Of a stretch of DNA of 64,000 nucleotides, positions 29,991 to 45,937 are shown piece by piece; positions within the stretch are counted from its first letter, which is position 1; every line of letters begins with the position of its first letter. A program made the position numbers and the translations under genes. Under the pieces are notes generated by a model that saw nothing but the letters and a program-made list of their open reading frames with translations, did not search any database and had not been told where the DNA came from. Source of the DNA: Syngnathus acus. Its lineage: Eukaryota > Chordata > Actinopteri > Syngnathiformes > Syngnathidae. Location: NCBI RefSeq assembly GCF_901709675.1, contig NC_051099.1:3658001-3722000 (forward strand), given 5' to 3'.

Positions 29991-32900
29991 CTAGAACTGA
30001 AATTGGTGGTGAAATCTGAAATTTGTCACCTCTTGGAAGAATTGCACTAATTCATCTTTTTTTTTTTTTAGATGAATCACAGCGGGTTTCAACATTCCGG
30101 TACATTTAAAAAAAAAAGATTACGTGTTATAGTGTGCCGTGCTTTCGAAAGCAACATGCAGGCACAACATTAAGGCAAAGTAATGAAATCATGTCCTCTC
30201 ATTGGGGTTAAGCCACATCCAAGGCAAACAGCTCTTAACTGGAACCACTTGTGTGCTGTTTTATTGCCCACTCGCCGGTGCAAACATGTCCTTGAAGGCA
30301 TCACGCAGACAACAAGCACAACACATGCAACCAGCACAAATCAGACATTTAAAAGTGCAAATGTAATGTATAGCAGAAATTCCTCCACCTATTCGGAATA
30401 AAATGGTGCTACCCCCGTCTCCATGAACACATTGCAAACATTGGGAATCAATTTTTCACTTTTGATGCAGTCAAAGTGTCCCAATATATTTGTCTATATT
30501 GTCTGAAGTTGCTGTTTTAGGAGTTGCTAACGAGGCACGGCGGAGCCTCAGCGGGCGTGTTTGTGTTGACGATGCGATTGATTCGGTCTCTTCACCTCGT
30601 CGTCGTTAGAGGCTTATCAAACATTTATGAGTTGCGATTGCGGATCTGCGCGGGGCTCTGGGGCGGAAAACAACAAACAAACACGAGAAGAAACATTTTT
30701 GAAAATATGATGGTGTTGAAGGAGCCACACATACATTTTTTTTCCAGTTAAAGGGAGCCTGGCAAAACACACTTGTGAAATATAGAATTATTGGTATTTT
30801 TAATTGATCGTAAATGAATATTTTGCGGCGCTATTGGTACGAGTTGAATTTCTTTTTGTACGACAGCTAATGTCTAAAACATAACGTTGTCTGAGAAGGT
30901 AATAAATGACATGAATTATAATATAATCAACATACAAAAATGAAAAGGAAATACAGACATCTATTGTTTTACCAAAAGTTCACATGAGTGCACCATGCAA
31001 AGAACCATCACAACTTGACCTTTCGGTGCACAGGTTAACGTGCCTTACACACATGTACACACACATGCACACAAAGAGGGGGGGCGGGGCGGGGGGGTCA
31101 TGCAGTAATCTCAGGCAGGAAACAAAGGGTCTCGTTAATGCAGAGACTAGCCGGGGCCTTTGATGTGGATCCAAGCCATTCACGAACCCACAAGTACCCT
31201 CACACACTCACACACTGTTTTAAGGTAAAGTTGCTATGTTGTAGCATGCATTGCTATTTAAAGCACATGTTAGCAGCTATGCTAACTGTTTGTTATCAGC
31301 CTAGCACCTCGATGCCGTGCAAGGCGAAACTAGTAGCTGGCGTTTTGCAGCACGACAAACAAGAGGGAGTTGCGCGCACGCTCAAAACGAGCCTCCTCGA
31401 CTCCTTCTGACAGAAGGCGGGCGGCTCTTATTAAATGTGGCGTCCACAGTGGTCTCTTTCTAGTGGCAAAGGGCCCCGCAGATGACTGTCGGCCGCCTGA
31501 TCTGGAATCAGTTTGTTTCTGCGGCAAAGCGCCCTGATGTGGCCAATGGAAGGATGTGGATGCTGATGATGGATCATTGTTTTTTTTTTTTTTGCTGTGT
31601 GTTTGTAGATGTGTATGTGTGCGTGCGTGTGTAAAATTGTTTCCATGCTTGGCGGTAAGTAGGAAAGATCAAGGATGCTGCACACACTGCCATTCAGACA
31701 ACCGATGAAAGCGTATACATTCAGTTGACTTCAATGGACAAAATATTATCCATCAATCATGGATGTAAAAAATGCAACGCTGAATGCATCCCATAGTCGC
31801 CGCTAGAAAGCTCAATGTGTCAGCTTTGGACATAACAACACTGGCAGAGGCGACGATACTGCTCTCTAGAGGTAAAAGGTGGTCAATTTGTATTTTTTTT
31901 TAAATGTATTCTCGGTAACAGTGATCAGGTGTAAATTGATTTAAACGTTTAAAAAATGAAAATTAATGTATAGCAATTCACACTGATAAATTTACAATTG
32001 GGGAGAATAAATCTAAAAATGAATTTAAAATTATTATTTTTTTTTTATAAATCTACCACACTCACCACTTTTTGTATTTGAAAAAAAAAAGTCATCAAAA
32101 TAGAGCATTGTTATTGTTGTAAAAATGCAACTAATGAAGTGTCCAGTCTTGTCAATTCTTTTTAAAAGATTTTGGACCCAACCCAAAAGCAGCTGCTCGG
32201 CCGTCCGCACAAAGCACAAATATAATCCAGTGGTGCTACTGGGATGTTTGTGAAGGGGGGCTGGGCTGGTTCAGTTTTGGGGGGGGGGGGGTTAATTACA
32301 TTAATCCAAAACAAATAAGCTCTTGGCAGACCTTAAAAGAAGACACAAGCATGTGTCTTCTTCTACTTGTGTCCTCCAAACCTCCGACTATGATGTTTTT
32401 TCTTCTCCTTTGGGCTCTCGACTTGGTTTCCCCCCCCCCTAATCTTTCACCACTCTGTTTTTTAGATCAGTGTGACTCAAACTCAATGAGATTATTCGAA
32501 ACTTAAATTGAAGCAATCGCTCAAAATCAGTAATCGTTTTTAAAATTTGGACTCCAATGTCCAAATTTTGTTAATTGTGACTAGCTGAGCGTTAAAAATC
32601 GACAGAACGACATTGAGGATCTTTATGAACGTTTTTTTAGAATGCTGACAAAAAAAAAAATCAACAAATTCTGAAGATGACAACGTCTAAAACCGACACA
32701 GGCGCTCAGTGGCGAGAGACGTCCGCTTAGTCTTACAAACATCCCTTCCCACAATATATCATCGGTCAAAACGACGACCATGATCATTATGATGATACGC
32801 TGAGCGAGCGCTGCAATTAGTTCTGACAGAGCAGCTTATAAGCAGCTGTGGAACACAGCGGAATGACTTAAATACACGTTTGTGGTAATAAAACGAGCGC

Positions 32901-34640
32901 CAAGCCATGAAAATGACCAACGTATGACAAAACTGTAATTTATCAACCTTAAATAATTGTACTTTATGACCTAATACGAAAAGTACTTCGAAATCTTCAA
33001 CCTGTCCACTAGGTAGCGCTATCACAGTCAAACTAAAGTTGACTTCACAGAAGAAGCCGTTCCTGAAATTATTTAATCATTTAGTACAAATTCAAATTTT
33101 ATAATGAAAATTCTCTTTGTTATTTTGTGAACAAACTATCATACCACAGTGTACCTAATAAAGTGGATGTTTGAAGATGCATTCAAATGCATGCAAAAGC
33201 CGAATGCGAGGCCTCACCTGCCAGGTGTAGAGTCGAGTCGTGAAATTGCAAATTTCCTCGCTGCACTGTGTCTCCGGGCGGGTCGTCTCGGGTCGAGATA
33301 CCACACCGCCACTTTGATGTTAGCGGGACACCTGAGGGGGGCCGAAACGGAATAAATTACTCAATTATTCCCGGACGTACGCCGAGAGGCTCCACGTGGC
33401 GGTTTAATAGTTTGAGATGAAAAAATACACAATAAAACTAAAAACACACATGTAGCTTCCATTTAGGATGAGTTATGTTAGCATGTAGCGCATAGTTTCC
33501 GACTGTTTGCTTTGGTGGTTTCAAACTTAATCGATAATTGCATATTATTATCGAAAAAACATCAGATGATATGATACTTATAAATACATACATGTAACTT
33601 CTATATGCTCCTCAGTAAAGTCACGTTTGTATAATATCAAGAGTAAATCAATAGTGGCAAGCCAGGAGAGTTTAAGCACACTTAAATAAATATATAAATC
33701 TTTTATTTGTTTGCTTTGCTGAATGTGGCGATGACATGCGGTCGACATTGCCGGGAAAAAGAGCGAGAGCGGCGTCCTTCCTGTCGCTAAATCAGACGCC
33801 AGTGAAAATGTCACGGCGGTCTGAGTTGCACCGACTCTCACTCAGCTTGTGGGAGGTTTTTATGTGATTGCAGATAGTGAATATGTATTTTCCATTTATG
33901 AAGGAAACGGAGATGGTTAGGTAGAGATGTGAAGATAAGCTCGGCTGCACCTGGAGTCTTTTTTGTTTTATGGAAAGTGAGGCGGTTGTGAGATGAAATT
34001 AAAGGTCATTGTTTCCTTCATAACAGAAGAATTTAATGCCAATGAATTTTATTCCTAGAATGGCTGGAAAATGTAATCAACATAAAAAAAACTAACATTT
34101 TTTTGAAATATTGAAAATATTTTTGGCTTATTTTCAATTAAATAGATTCTAAAAAAAATAATGGGACTTTTTGAGGCCATTTATTTAATTTAAAGGAAAA
34201 AAATGAACTCAGGAAGGGAATGATATCCATTTTGAAATATTAAACGTTTTATTTATTTATTTTATTTATAAAGTTGAGTAGGTGAGTTATTAATCACGTG
34301 GATTAACGTTCTTTTGCACGTTTTTAGAGACGCTCACGAAGAATCATTTAACCCCGATGACCCAATGAACATTTTCTCTCCAAACATTCACGGACGGGAA
34401 ACATTTGCTATTCATCCTTCATTCTGTGCTGTCAAAGCGAAGCAACAAGTTTAAAGACTTCCAGTCGGGATGACGGTGGGGAAGACCGGGAAGCAATTTG
34501 GCCTTGGTGTGAACCGCCGCAAATGAGGACACATAACGGAGGGGATGATGACACACGGCCGCATTTATCTCTAGTGGTTGTAAATCTACACATCTGCTCA
34601 TTTTGAAAATGTATCACTTGGGAGATTTCTCTGGGTTAGG

Positions 34641-34902
34641 CCGGTGTGGGCAACATACGGCACGTGGGCCATGTACGGCCTTCAACCCGAGCGGGCTGGA
34701 CAATTTGTCGAATTCTAATTGACATGGCAATTTAGTAGAAAAAAAAAAACCCGCTTCATTTTAATCAGTCAGTACAAAAAAAAATGAAATAATTAAAATA
34801 ATCCTATATTCAATCGCATTATTGAGGGGAGAAAATTTGGGATTTAGGAGAGTGTCATGCATTTGATGGCCCTCTGTACAAAAAAAATTTTCCCTTCCCA
34901 AC
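34641..34902. mobile_element. Degraded hAT-like MITE remnant
   Basis: The left part (GTGTGGGCAACATACGGC, then CGTGGGCCATGTACGGCC) resembles the 'GGGGTGGGCAA..ACGGCCCGCGGGCC' start of Charlie-like hAT elements. The right part (TGGCCCTCTGTACAAAAA ending near 34902) resembles the opposite end. Terminal bases and target duplications are not clean, so the family call is tentative. Confidence 0.4.
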
Positions 34903-36361
34903 TTTTTTTGGTTACTAGTGTGATGAAACACAGATGGAAGTAGGGATGTTGGATCAATGACATATTTATTCATCGTATTTACGTAACGACAACAAGCTGT
35001 GTACTTTGGGCAAAGAATATAAAGAGACACATCTCTACCGGCTCCGTCACCCCGTAGCTGCTTTGTGACTCACGCTGTTGGCCAGCGTGCATCTTAAAAC
35101 CGCTCATTAATCACACGCAAGAGTGTAGCTAGGAAATAAATGGACAACACATTTGATGTCATGTCAAAATGGAGCTAAGAAGAGAGATCAATAAAGAAAA
35201 AATTGTATGAATAAAGTTGAAAATGTGGATGAGGGTTGTGGTCTGTCGTGAGGGGTGAAAAAAGTGCATTTGACTTGCAGACGTTTGCAGATATGTCGCT
35301 TTACCCTGCGGTTAGAATAGTTAACAGTATACTAAAGTGGCACGCTCATTATATAAGCCCCCGCGGGCATCAGACAACATGTCTTCTTAATCTTTTGAAT
35401 GTCTCGCTTTCTAATCCTTCACCAGAAAGAATTAAGTCCCGTGAACAAAATAGTGGAGAATGATGATCATTCTTTTAACTTTGAGGTCTACCAGTTTTTA
35501 ACGTTGGGGTGACAATTGTAAATGTCAGTGCTTAACAAGCTATGAAAGTTAAACTGTTAAAAAGTATATTATAGTACGTTATGTATGTTTAAATGAAGCA
35601 TTCGATTGAGTTACTACAAAAAAAAACAATCCTCTTCCGTACAAAAGCGTCTCCAATTGCAGCGATGCAATTTTTAATCGTGCTAAATGTCTTCCCCTAG
35701 TGGCCCACATCTAATACTGCAGCTTCAAATGTTGGCAATTTCAAGATTATGTGGAAAAAATGTATTAAGAAAACTGTTTTTTTTTGTGCTAAAATCAATA
35801 TTTTGTTTTTTCAGTCATGCACAACTTTGACATACACAAGGACTGCTTTGCTACATGTACCACGATAGCATGCGGCTAATTTGATGGAAATGTTTATCGC
35901 AGTAGTAAATAAGCTTTGGAAAAAGTGCCTGATAACTACTGAAGCCACATTAAAACTTGTGAATAACCTGTGGAGGAAAAATGTTCAAGACCAACAACAC
36001 CAATATCTTTTTTTTTTTGCTACAGATTGAAAACTTTTCCCCCCCTTTTTGTCTATTTACATGTTTTCATGAAGGATTGTGAGCTGAACGGACTGAACAA
36101 ATTCAAGGCTCAAATTCAAAGCCAAGCAGGAAATTGTTTGTCCCCTTTTTTTCTCAGCTTAGTTTGTCCCTCAAACCTTCAACTCTTGTCCCTGTTTGGA
36201 CCAAAAGCACTGAAAAGAGTTTGACTCTGGAGGTCCGTTGCGCACCGGGGATTGTGGCGCGGCACGTCGCTACCTCGGAGCACCGTGCCGCGTCACCGCT
36301 GCAGCATCTTGGCGAGTGCCCGTCGGGGCGGCTCCTGAAAGGACCGCAAGAGTGCGCCCCG

Positions 36362-38795
<2,434 letters not shown>

Positions 38796-39361
38796 TCAAA
38801 ACTTGCGTTGGCATCACCACAAACGGAGCTTTATTGATCATTTGTTGCTTTCTCCATGTGGTGTGACCACTTCCTGCTTTTTGGTTTGAATGTGATCATT
38901 TAGTGTGACGGATGACTAGACCAAGTTGTGGAGATGATAAAAGAAATCAACAGGTTTGCAGAAAAGCCTCAGGTAATGAGGTTGCTCCTCCCTTTGTCCC
39001 ACCAGCGAGTGCCCCCTTCCTAATTTAGACATGCTGGTGCATGGCCACGCCCCCCACCCTGCAAGTCCTTCGCCCTAAATAGTCCCGGGGCCGAGTCTGT
39101 CCACTGTGGTGCGTTCACGTCCACGCACATTATGTGCGCGCATTTTAGCAGGAGGTTGGGGGGGGGGGGGGGGGGGGCGTCAAAGCAAGACGCTACTTTG
39201 TCAAGTCGGGGTACGTGCCCACATTGACGAAGATTAACAACATCAACGCAACCTCAAGATAAACTTTCCTTTTAGCCCGTCACCCCAAAACTTGGTCCAC
39301 AACAACTTTTGTCAACCGACTACAATGCACACACACGCGCAAGCACAAAAAGAAAGCTCAC

Positions 39362-39580
39362 CTCAGGTTTTGGGGAGACCCCTCGACCCCGACTGCTTGT
39401 GGTTCTGGTTTGTTTAGCGTTGTCTGGCGCGGGCCGGCGGAGGAGACTGCGTGTGTCCTTCCCACACGACGAAAGAAGAGGGGGGGGGGGGGGGGGGTGG
39501 CTGGACAGGGGGCGGGGGTGCTTGGGATATGGATGACCGTCTATTTTGGAAGCAGCAGCTTGAGTTCGGAGAAAGGTGAC
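39362..39580 (-). promoter_or_regulatory. Probable coro6 non-coding first exon and promoter
   Basis: On the minus strand a good donor (CTGAG followed by GTGAGC) ends an exon at 39362, matching the acceptor just before the coro6 start codon at 38777. Exon length and the transcription start are guesses. A run of 18 G (39480-39497) lies inside or beside it, and a run of 20 G (39158-39177) lies just downstream in the intron. Confidence 0.5.
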
Positions 39581-40502
39581 GTCACTGTTCGGCCCTGCTA
39601 GCGGTGTGGTACAACTAACAGCTGATGATGATGACGACAGGTTGAATTGGTTTGCTATTGGATATATTAAAAGACATTCAGAACTTGTGACATATACCGC
39701 GGACTATTTCCAAGCAGCTCGTCTTCAAGATCCTCTATGTATATTTCAAGAGTGTAATTATTTAAAAATAATGCAATAAGCCTGGTGACATCCATTTTAA
39801 CAATTTAATGTTCACAGTAGAAGGACATGATATAAAAGAACATTGATAGCTTTAAATTAAAAATGAATTTCACTCACTAGCTCTTCCTACTGTCACATGA
39901 CCCAGCAAGTAGCAACCTCATAACACATGAAACTAAAGCGAAATAAAAAAAATAAAATAATAAAGTGCTTGTATGACAGACCATACAGAGGTTTTGCTCT
40001 CCACACGCACGCACACATGTAAGAAAGAATGGAAAAAAAAGTTGTGCTTCACAACCTCACAAATTTAAGGTATTAAAAAATGTAAAAAGACTTAAAAAGT
40101 CACGTATGACATCCCAGTGCAATAATCATGTGCACACACGTGTGGCATCAGCACTTGATGAGGGAGGCGGAACATTTCAGGTGTGCGGCTCACCGCGACT
40201 GAGGTACGAGTCATCGAGAAAGCTACAAAATAATAATAAAAAAACTCCTGATTGGCCTGACGCACAACCATATGACCTGACTGATTGGCTGCATTCATGA
40301 GGCAAGTGGAAGAACAGCGGAAGGGTCAGAAACATTCCAGCAAACATCAGCTGCAATCTTGAAACATCAAGTAGAAGAGGAAGGAGGAGGAATGTATCGC
40401 TGCTTTCACCTTTAACGCAGTCGGGATCGTTTCACCTTCAAACGTCCTCTTGGGTCACGTCGCTTAAGGCAAGAGGCACTGTTGTTGTGCTGCGAAACAC
40501 GT
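39581..40502. other. coro6-ssh2 spacer, ssh2 3' UTR
   Basis: No exon was recognised. The segment next to the ssh2 stop codon is its 3' UTR on the minus strand. TTTTTTTATT-type poly(A) signals were not resolved. The left part is AT-rich and unassigned. Confidence 0.4.
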
Positions 40503-41305
40503 CTACATGGTGTGGTAGAGCGTGCCGAGTGTGCTTTTCGTGAGGCGTCGGACAGGGTGACTTCTTCCGTACTGCTGCCTGGAGGTGAAGAGCGGCGGGC
40601 TGGACAAGGAATGTCGAGGCCGGTGCGGGCTGTCCGCCTCGGATGGGGCACCGGGCATTTGTTGGGCTGAGGAGAAAGCGTGGTGGACGCGCTGCTTTTT
40701 CAGATCCTCGGCACCTGCGTGCGAGGGCAGCTCCGCGGAGGGGCCTGCCGGCGGCGCGGCGTCCGAGTCGGTGGCGGCGTGGCTCAGCTCCCACTCGGTG
40801 AGGTCGTCGGCGAGCAGCTCCAAGCAGCCCAACTTGGCTAACGAGGCCGAGCGCTTCATCAGCGAGGGCGGCGTGAGGCCGGCCCGGCGGATGCGAGCCT
40901 GCGCCTCGCGGACGCGCTTCTGCGCGCCTCCTCGCTTCCGATTGGCTCGAGCCACGCCTACGCTCACCTGTTGCAAGAAGGCGCCGAGCTGGCATAAAGT
41001 TTCCCAAGTCTCCCTCAAGATGACGCCACCCCAGCCCGGTCCCGACGTGGTCTCCGGACACAGGATGCTGACGGTGGACAGCCAGTCGCCGTCACCGTTC
41101 CCCGCGGCGCGTTTGCCTCCGGGGGCTGCGATTGCCTGTGAGGCAGCGAGTTGCTGAGAGAGGGAGGGGCCTCCTGAGTGTGAGGGCGGGGACGAGGAGG
41201 GCGAGGTGCTACGACAATCTGCGCGGCATTCTCGCTTCATCCGACGCTCCAGCTGTCGTGTCACGCGGCGGACCGAACCTCGCGTCCAATTCCTGTAGAG
41301 CCGAG

Positions 41306-41336
<31 letters not shown>

Positions 41337-44300
41337 ATCGTCCTCCTCCTCCTGTCCGCCCTTCACTTCCTGCTTCGGGCTCGGACAACAAACATCTCCG
41401 ACCTCCACTCCCAGCTTGGACTTCCTGACTTCCTGGCCCCCGGTCTCCGATTGGCCTAGCTTGGACCAATCCGACTGCATGGCCGGATCTGATCCGATGA
41501 CCTGCATGGGAGTCGCCATCTGCGCCAAAGAGAACAAAAAGAAAGAGTCACGAGGATGGAAAATCTCCAAGCACGCCTTGCTTTGTGAGATGGGCACCTT
41601 TTTTCTGGACTCATCTCCTGCCAGGCCGTCGGCAGGCGGTGGGGAATGTCGCGGCGTGCCGCCATCGTCTCTCGCCATCCATTTGAACTTCTCCCTGGCA
41701 CTGAAGAAGTTAATGTGGTCGCTGTGCCCAAACAAGGCGCAGGTGAGGGTGTCTCCAGCGGCGGGGGCACCACCAGCTGAAGCGTCGGGGATAGAGCAAT
41801 CCGATTTCCAGACAGGCGACGGTGGAGCGGAGCCACCGCACCGCTGTGAGGTCTCCGGTTCAGGCGGCGAGACGGACAGCGGGGGTGGCGTGTCGGGGGA
41901 GGCCGGCAAGTGGTGCAGGGTCGCGGGCGGGTGGGCTTGCCCCAGCGCGATACTCTGCGCCACCGTCACGGCGTCTGCGCGGGGCAGCTCAGGGACCACA
42001 GCGGCAGCTGTCGGCAGGAGTGACACGGTCGGATGCCGCTCCTCTTCTTTGGGCTCACGTAGACCGTTGGAGAACGATGATGACGCAGGCCCGTCAGGCG
42101 CCGCCACGCCATCGCACGGCGGCGAGCTGAACGGACGAGACGGCACGACGGGCCGGCGGGCGCCTCGCACCGCCGGGCCGGTCCCCGACGACTCTAGCAG
42201 TTCTTTGACGGAGAGTCCGGGAGGAGTGGCGGCCTGGTCGTCCGAGCGGCCCGGGCTGTGCGCTTGGGTGAAGGCTGTGCACAAAGGCTCGTGGTGCTCG
42301 GACAGGTCGCTGTCAGAGTGGGAACGCCAAAGCTTGTTGTGGCGCTGCTTGCTGCGGCACAAGACCATGTCCTTTAGGGTGATTTTTCTCAACATCGGCC
42401 GGACACGACTCACCTGGCCAGAAGGATGCCCTGGTACTCCTCCAGCTGCCTCATGAAGGACGGGTTGGGTTTGGTGACGGCTCGGCGCTCCTTGACGTGG
42501 TCGAAGGCCTTCCTTAGATCCCAGCCGTACTCTTTCATGGCGTAGGCGATGACTGTGGCCGCCGAGCGACTGACTCCCATCTTGCAGTGCACCAGGCACT
42601 TGGTGTCAGACTTCCTGCGAACGCCAACGTGAGCCCTGAATCCATCTGAGCACCACCGCGTGCGTGCACGAGACTTACTTGGCCCTGGTGATGAACTTGA
42701 AGGTGTCGTTCCAGTAGGCCAACAAATCGGTGGCTTCCTCGTCATACACGCGGATGTTGTGGTACTCGAAGACACCCGGGAAGAAGTTGTCGATCTCCCG
42801 CGTCACATTCAGGATGTAGTGGACTCTGCGCGACAGACACCACATAAAGCCTGCTCAGAAGTCATCTGCGGACTTGTCTCCTCACCCGCTGCTCTGCAAC
42901 TCCTCCAAATTGGACGCGTTCCACTCAGAGCCCTGAAAGAAGAAAAAGCACTTCGCAGATTAGGAAGGAAGCACCGATAATCCAACAGGTGGCGTAACAA
43001 AAGCGGGTTCGCCGGGTGGACTCGGGACGAGCGGTCACATTTGCACCTACCAAGAAGACGTGGTCAAAGATCTGCGTGGGACTGTCCATCTGCCCCAGAA
43101 TGACGATCATCTCGTTGTCGATGTACTCCTTGAACTCGCGCAGGTTGCACGTCATGTGCATTTCCAGCTCCGTGCGGATCTGCGCCACGAGGGGAACAAC
43201 TTTGAGGCCACAGAGACATTTTCGCCAAATTGGTACGTCGGGATGACTCACCTCCTTACAGGTGACGTTCTCCAGGTCTTTCTGCATCATGATCTCCCTC
43301 AAACTGCTCTTGATCTGGCGCTCTGTCATTTCGCGTTCGGTGGGCCTGCGGGCAGACGCAAGCGCATCGAGGTCACGTGATCGGTCGCCGCCGCGGTCAA
43401 CTGCCGGCACTCACGTTTCGGAGAAGAGGACGGGGGAGTCTGCGCGGTGCGAGTGCAGGTCCCGCATGGCGTTCCATTCATTGATGCGGGACTGGTCGGA
43501 CGAGACGCGGCTCTGGTAGTAACTGACCCAGGTGAGGAACAAGCTTCCCGGAAAGTAGTTGTGGCAGCGTGCCACCTCGCAGGCTTTGTGCAGCGACTGA
43601 AGCGCCGACCTGCCGGCAAGCAACAGAACGGCGGCGCGCTCAGCGGAACGTTTTGGACGCCCGCACGGCGCAGAGCGCGGACTCACCACATGGCCTGCAC
43701 GGAAACGGGCTTGAACACGTGCACTCTGCCGTCGGTGGACACGCTGAAGCCTCTGCGGGGGAGGCGAGAGACAGTGTGAGGAAGAGTATGCCGCTGAGGA
43801 TGACAAGGGTGGTGAGCCCATACCCGTCTCCGTCCAGATGGATCATGGTGTCGCTCCACAGGGGAAGAACCAAGCCCACGGAACACGAGCTGAGGAGCAC
43901 AGGTCATGTGGCAAGTCAAGCGACACGCGACGGCGTGCTGATTCGTCCACACCACTTACCTATCCACGGGACTGAAGTCCACCCCGAGGACCAGGCTCTC
44001 CTCTGTGTCCTGCCGCCCATTGGTGGACACCACCACCATGTAGCGCGTCAGAGCATGAACGCTCTCCAGTCGCACCGCCTGGATTGGGAACCACATTGCT
44101 GAAATCCAACACGCAGCCTCACGTGGTCTGTGTGTGCTGCATACACACCAGTTTGATGTTGTCCTCTGGTCTGAGGACCGTAAACATGGTCTGGAGATGC
44201 TGCTGGATGTCTCCTAAGGGAAAACGCAGGAACGTCATAGCTAGCTTGTTAGCCTACATGGCTAATCAGACAAGAGAACTTTACAACTCAAGCAAATAAG

Positions 44301-45937
44301 AACATGTCTTCACCTGCATGTTTGCTACGCAGCTGCGAGAAGCGGGATCCGCAAGAGGACGAGGAGCCATTTCCCCGAGGCAAGAAAAGCGCCGCCCCTT
44401 TCACGGTCAGGAAACTTTCACTGATGCTGGACACAACAGAATTATCAAGAATTAGGATGTCATATTGATAAATCCCATAACAATAAAGAAAGGAAATTTC
44501 TTCACACTGCAGCCTGCAAAGCCAAATTGGCCAGATGGCAGCCAAATGCCACTGACTCATCGCTGCCCTCTGCTGGCCACGCAGAAGACGACACCATCAG
44601 CGAACCCAACTGAGGAGTGTGCGGGCATGTCATCACAGTGCCAGTGGCTTTGAGGACAGTAAGCAGCTACGTATACGTGTGGAGTGGAACAGGAAGAGCG
44701 AGATTCCAAAACGATCGCACGTTTGTGTTTCTTGTCACTGATGTGTTCGTGTGTGTGTGTGTGTGCACATCACTTTCCAGACAATCACCAAAATAGAAAA
44801 TGACCTTTGACCATCCCGTTTTTTTTTTTTGGGTTGCTTTTTTTATGCCTGACCTGCGAGGTTGAGAGCGTCGATCATCCTCCCCGCTGCCAGACTCCTG
44901 AATGGAAAAAGGGAGAACATCATTACTTGCCACTTTTTCCCCCGACCAGGTAATCCTCACCAATAATGATACCAAGTAACAGGAGGTGTCAAATTGAATG
45001 ATAATTAAAAATAATCAATAAAGTATTAAATTCAGCAACTATTTTAAATAAGAGTATTTCTTAGGCCTTTTTTTATTTATTTTTTATTTAAAATGATCCA
45101 CGTGATCTGACATCATCCTTCTCATGTCTGGGCTGGTCCGCTTGTATTCAGTAACTGCAAAGTTGTGAAGAGTAACACCAATGATTTAATTGTTCAAAAC
45201 AGTAGACCAGCATTCCAGAGCAGAACTTGTTACACGATATTGCAATTGTTTCTTGTGAAAGGAAACTAACTTTGAAATGAGGACAACGCGCGTGTGAACG
45301 TCGACGACGTGCACGCGCCTAAGCACCCACTCTCCTGCTCTTCGCGCACGCGCTCAAGACAAACAGGAAGAGGGAGGCACACATGCGAAAAGACTTTGCG
45401 ACGCCAAACGAGCGTCAACGCAGAGGAAAACACAAAACGAATGACACGTTCACCCCTTTGATTTTAAAAGACACGACGCAAGTGGAATGAAGACAAGACA
45501 GAATTAGGACTGGTAACTTTGGGGCCCGGTCGAGGCGGTTCCACCGACCGGAGGTGCCTTGACCCCCCCCCCCCCCCCCTCTTCCCTCAAATAAAGAGCA
45601 AAACATGCTCCAATCACGCTGTTCATATTCATATTAGCCTTTCAAGCAGAACCACACCGCATTGTTTACAATGTCCCGATCCATTCAATAGACTTGTCTA
45701 TGCAAGCCAGCAGATTTGGGAGCGACCAGCTGCCGTGCTGGCGCATGCGCACGAGCACAAAGGCCAGCTCGATTGTGACGGTCGGCAGCCGCGAAAATAA
45801 AAACGTCCAAACGCAAGAGGGGGAACTCCGTGCATAAAGTAATCTTAGCACGGAGCCGGCGAACAAGTTCTTACCGACACGCAGGGGCTGGAGGTGGCGC
45901 TGGGGGTCGGGGAACGCTGTACGGTCACCAGCGCCAT
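40503..45937 (-). CDS. ssh2: Slingshot protein phosphatase 2 (cofilin phosphatase)
   Basis: Dual-specificity phosphatase that dephosphorylates and activates cofilin/ADF, promoting actin turnover. Fourteen coding exons in transcript order: 45937-45875, 44897-44854, 44426-44314, 44213-44149, 44078-43960, 43889-43824, 43752-43687, 43609-43415, 43345-43252, 43179-43051, 42932-42886, 42825-42679, 42614-42414, 42351-40503. They join in phase to 1,065 residues, or 1,039 if an in-frame 78-base segment (41520-41597) is an intron. The N-terminus MALVTVQRSPTPS and a slingshot N-domain are followed by a DEK_C-like segment and the catalytic loop VHCKMGVSRSAATV (Cys at about residue 392). The long tail has an Asp12 run, a KRSASLAKLG box and a C-terminus ending in YHTM, all SSH2-like. 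It is shorter than mammalian SSH2 (about 1,420). An antisense 346-codon frame over the last exon is a shadow. Confidence 0.94.
41308..41346. repeat. Coding (GAY)n trinucleotide repeat in ssh2
   Basis: A GTC/ATC repeat on the plus strand encodes about 12 consecutive Asp on the minus strand, between an EEE stretch and ARLYRNW in the ssh2 tail. A length polymorphism would stay in frame. Confidence 0.9.

Noticed and set aside
40438-41061. 207-codon minus-strand frame overlapping the ssh2 end
   Set aside because: It is an alternative frame of the same ssh2 exon (Arg/Ala/Gly-rich) without homology.
41416-42456. 346-codon plus-strand open frame
   Set aside because: It is antisense to the long last ssh2 exon, whose minus-strand frame has clear slingshot similarity. 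GC-rich codon bias explains the open antisense frame.
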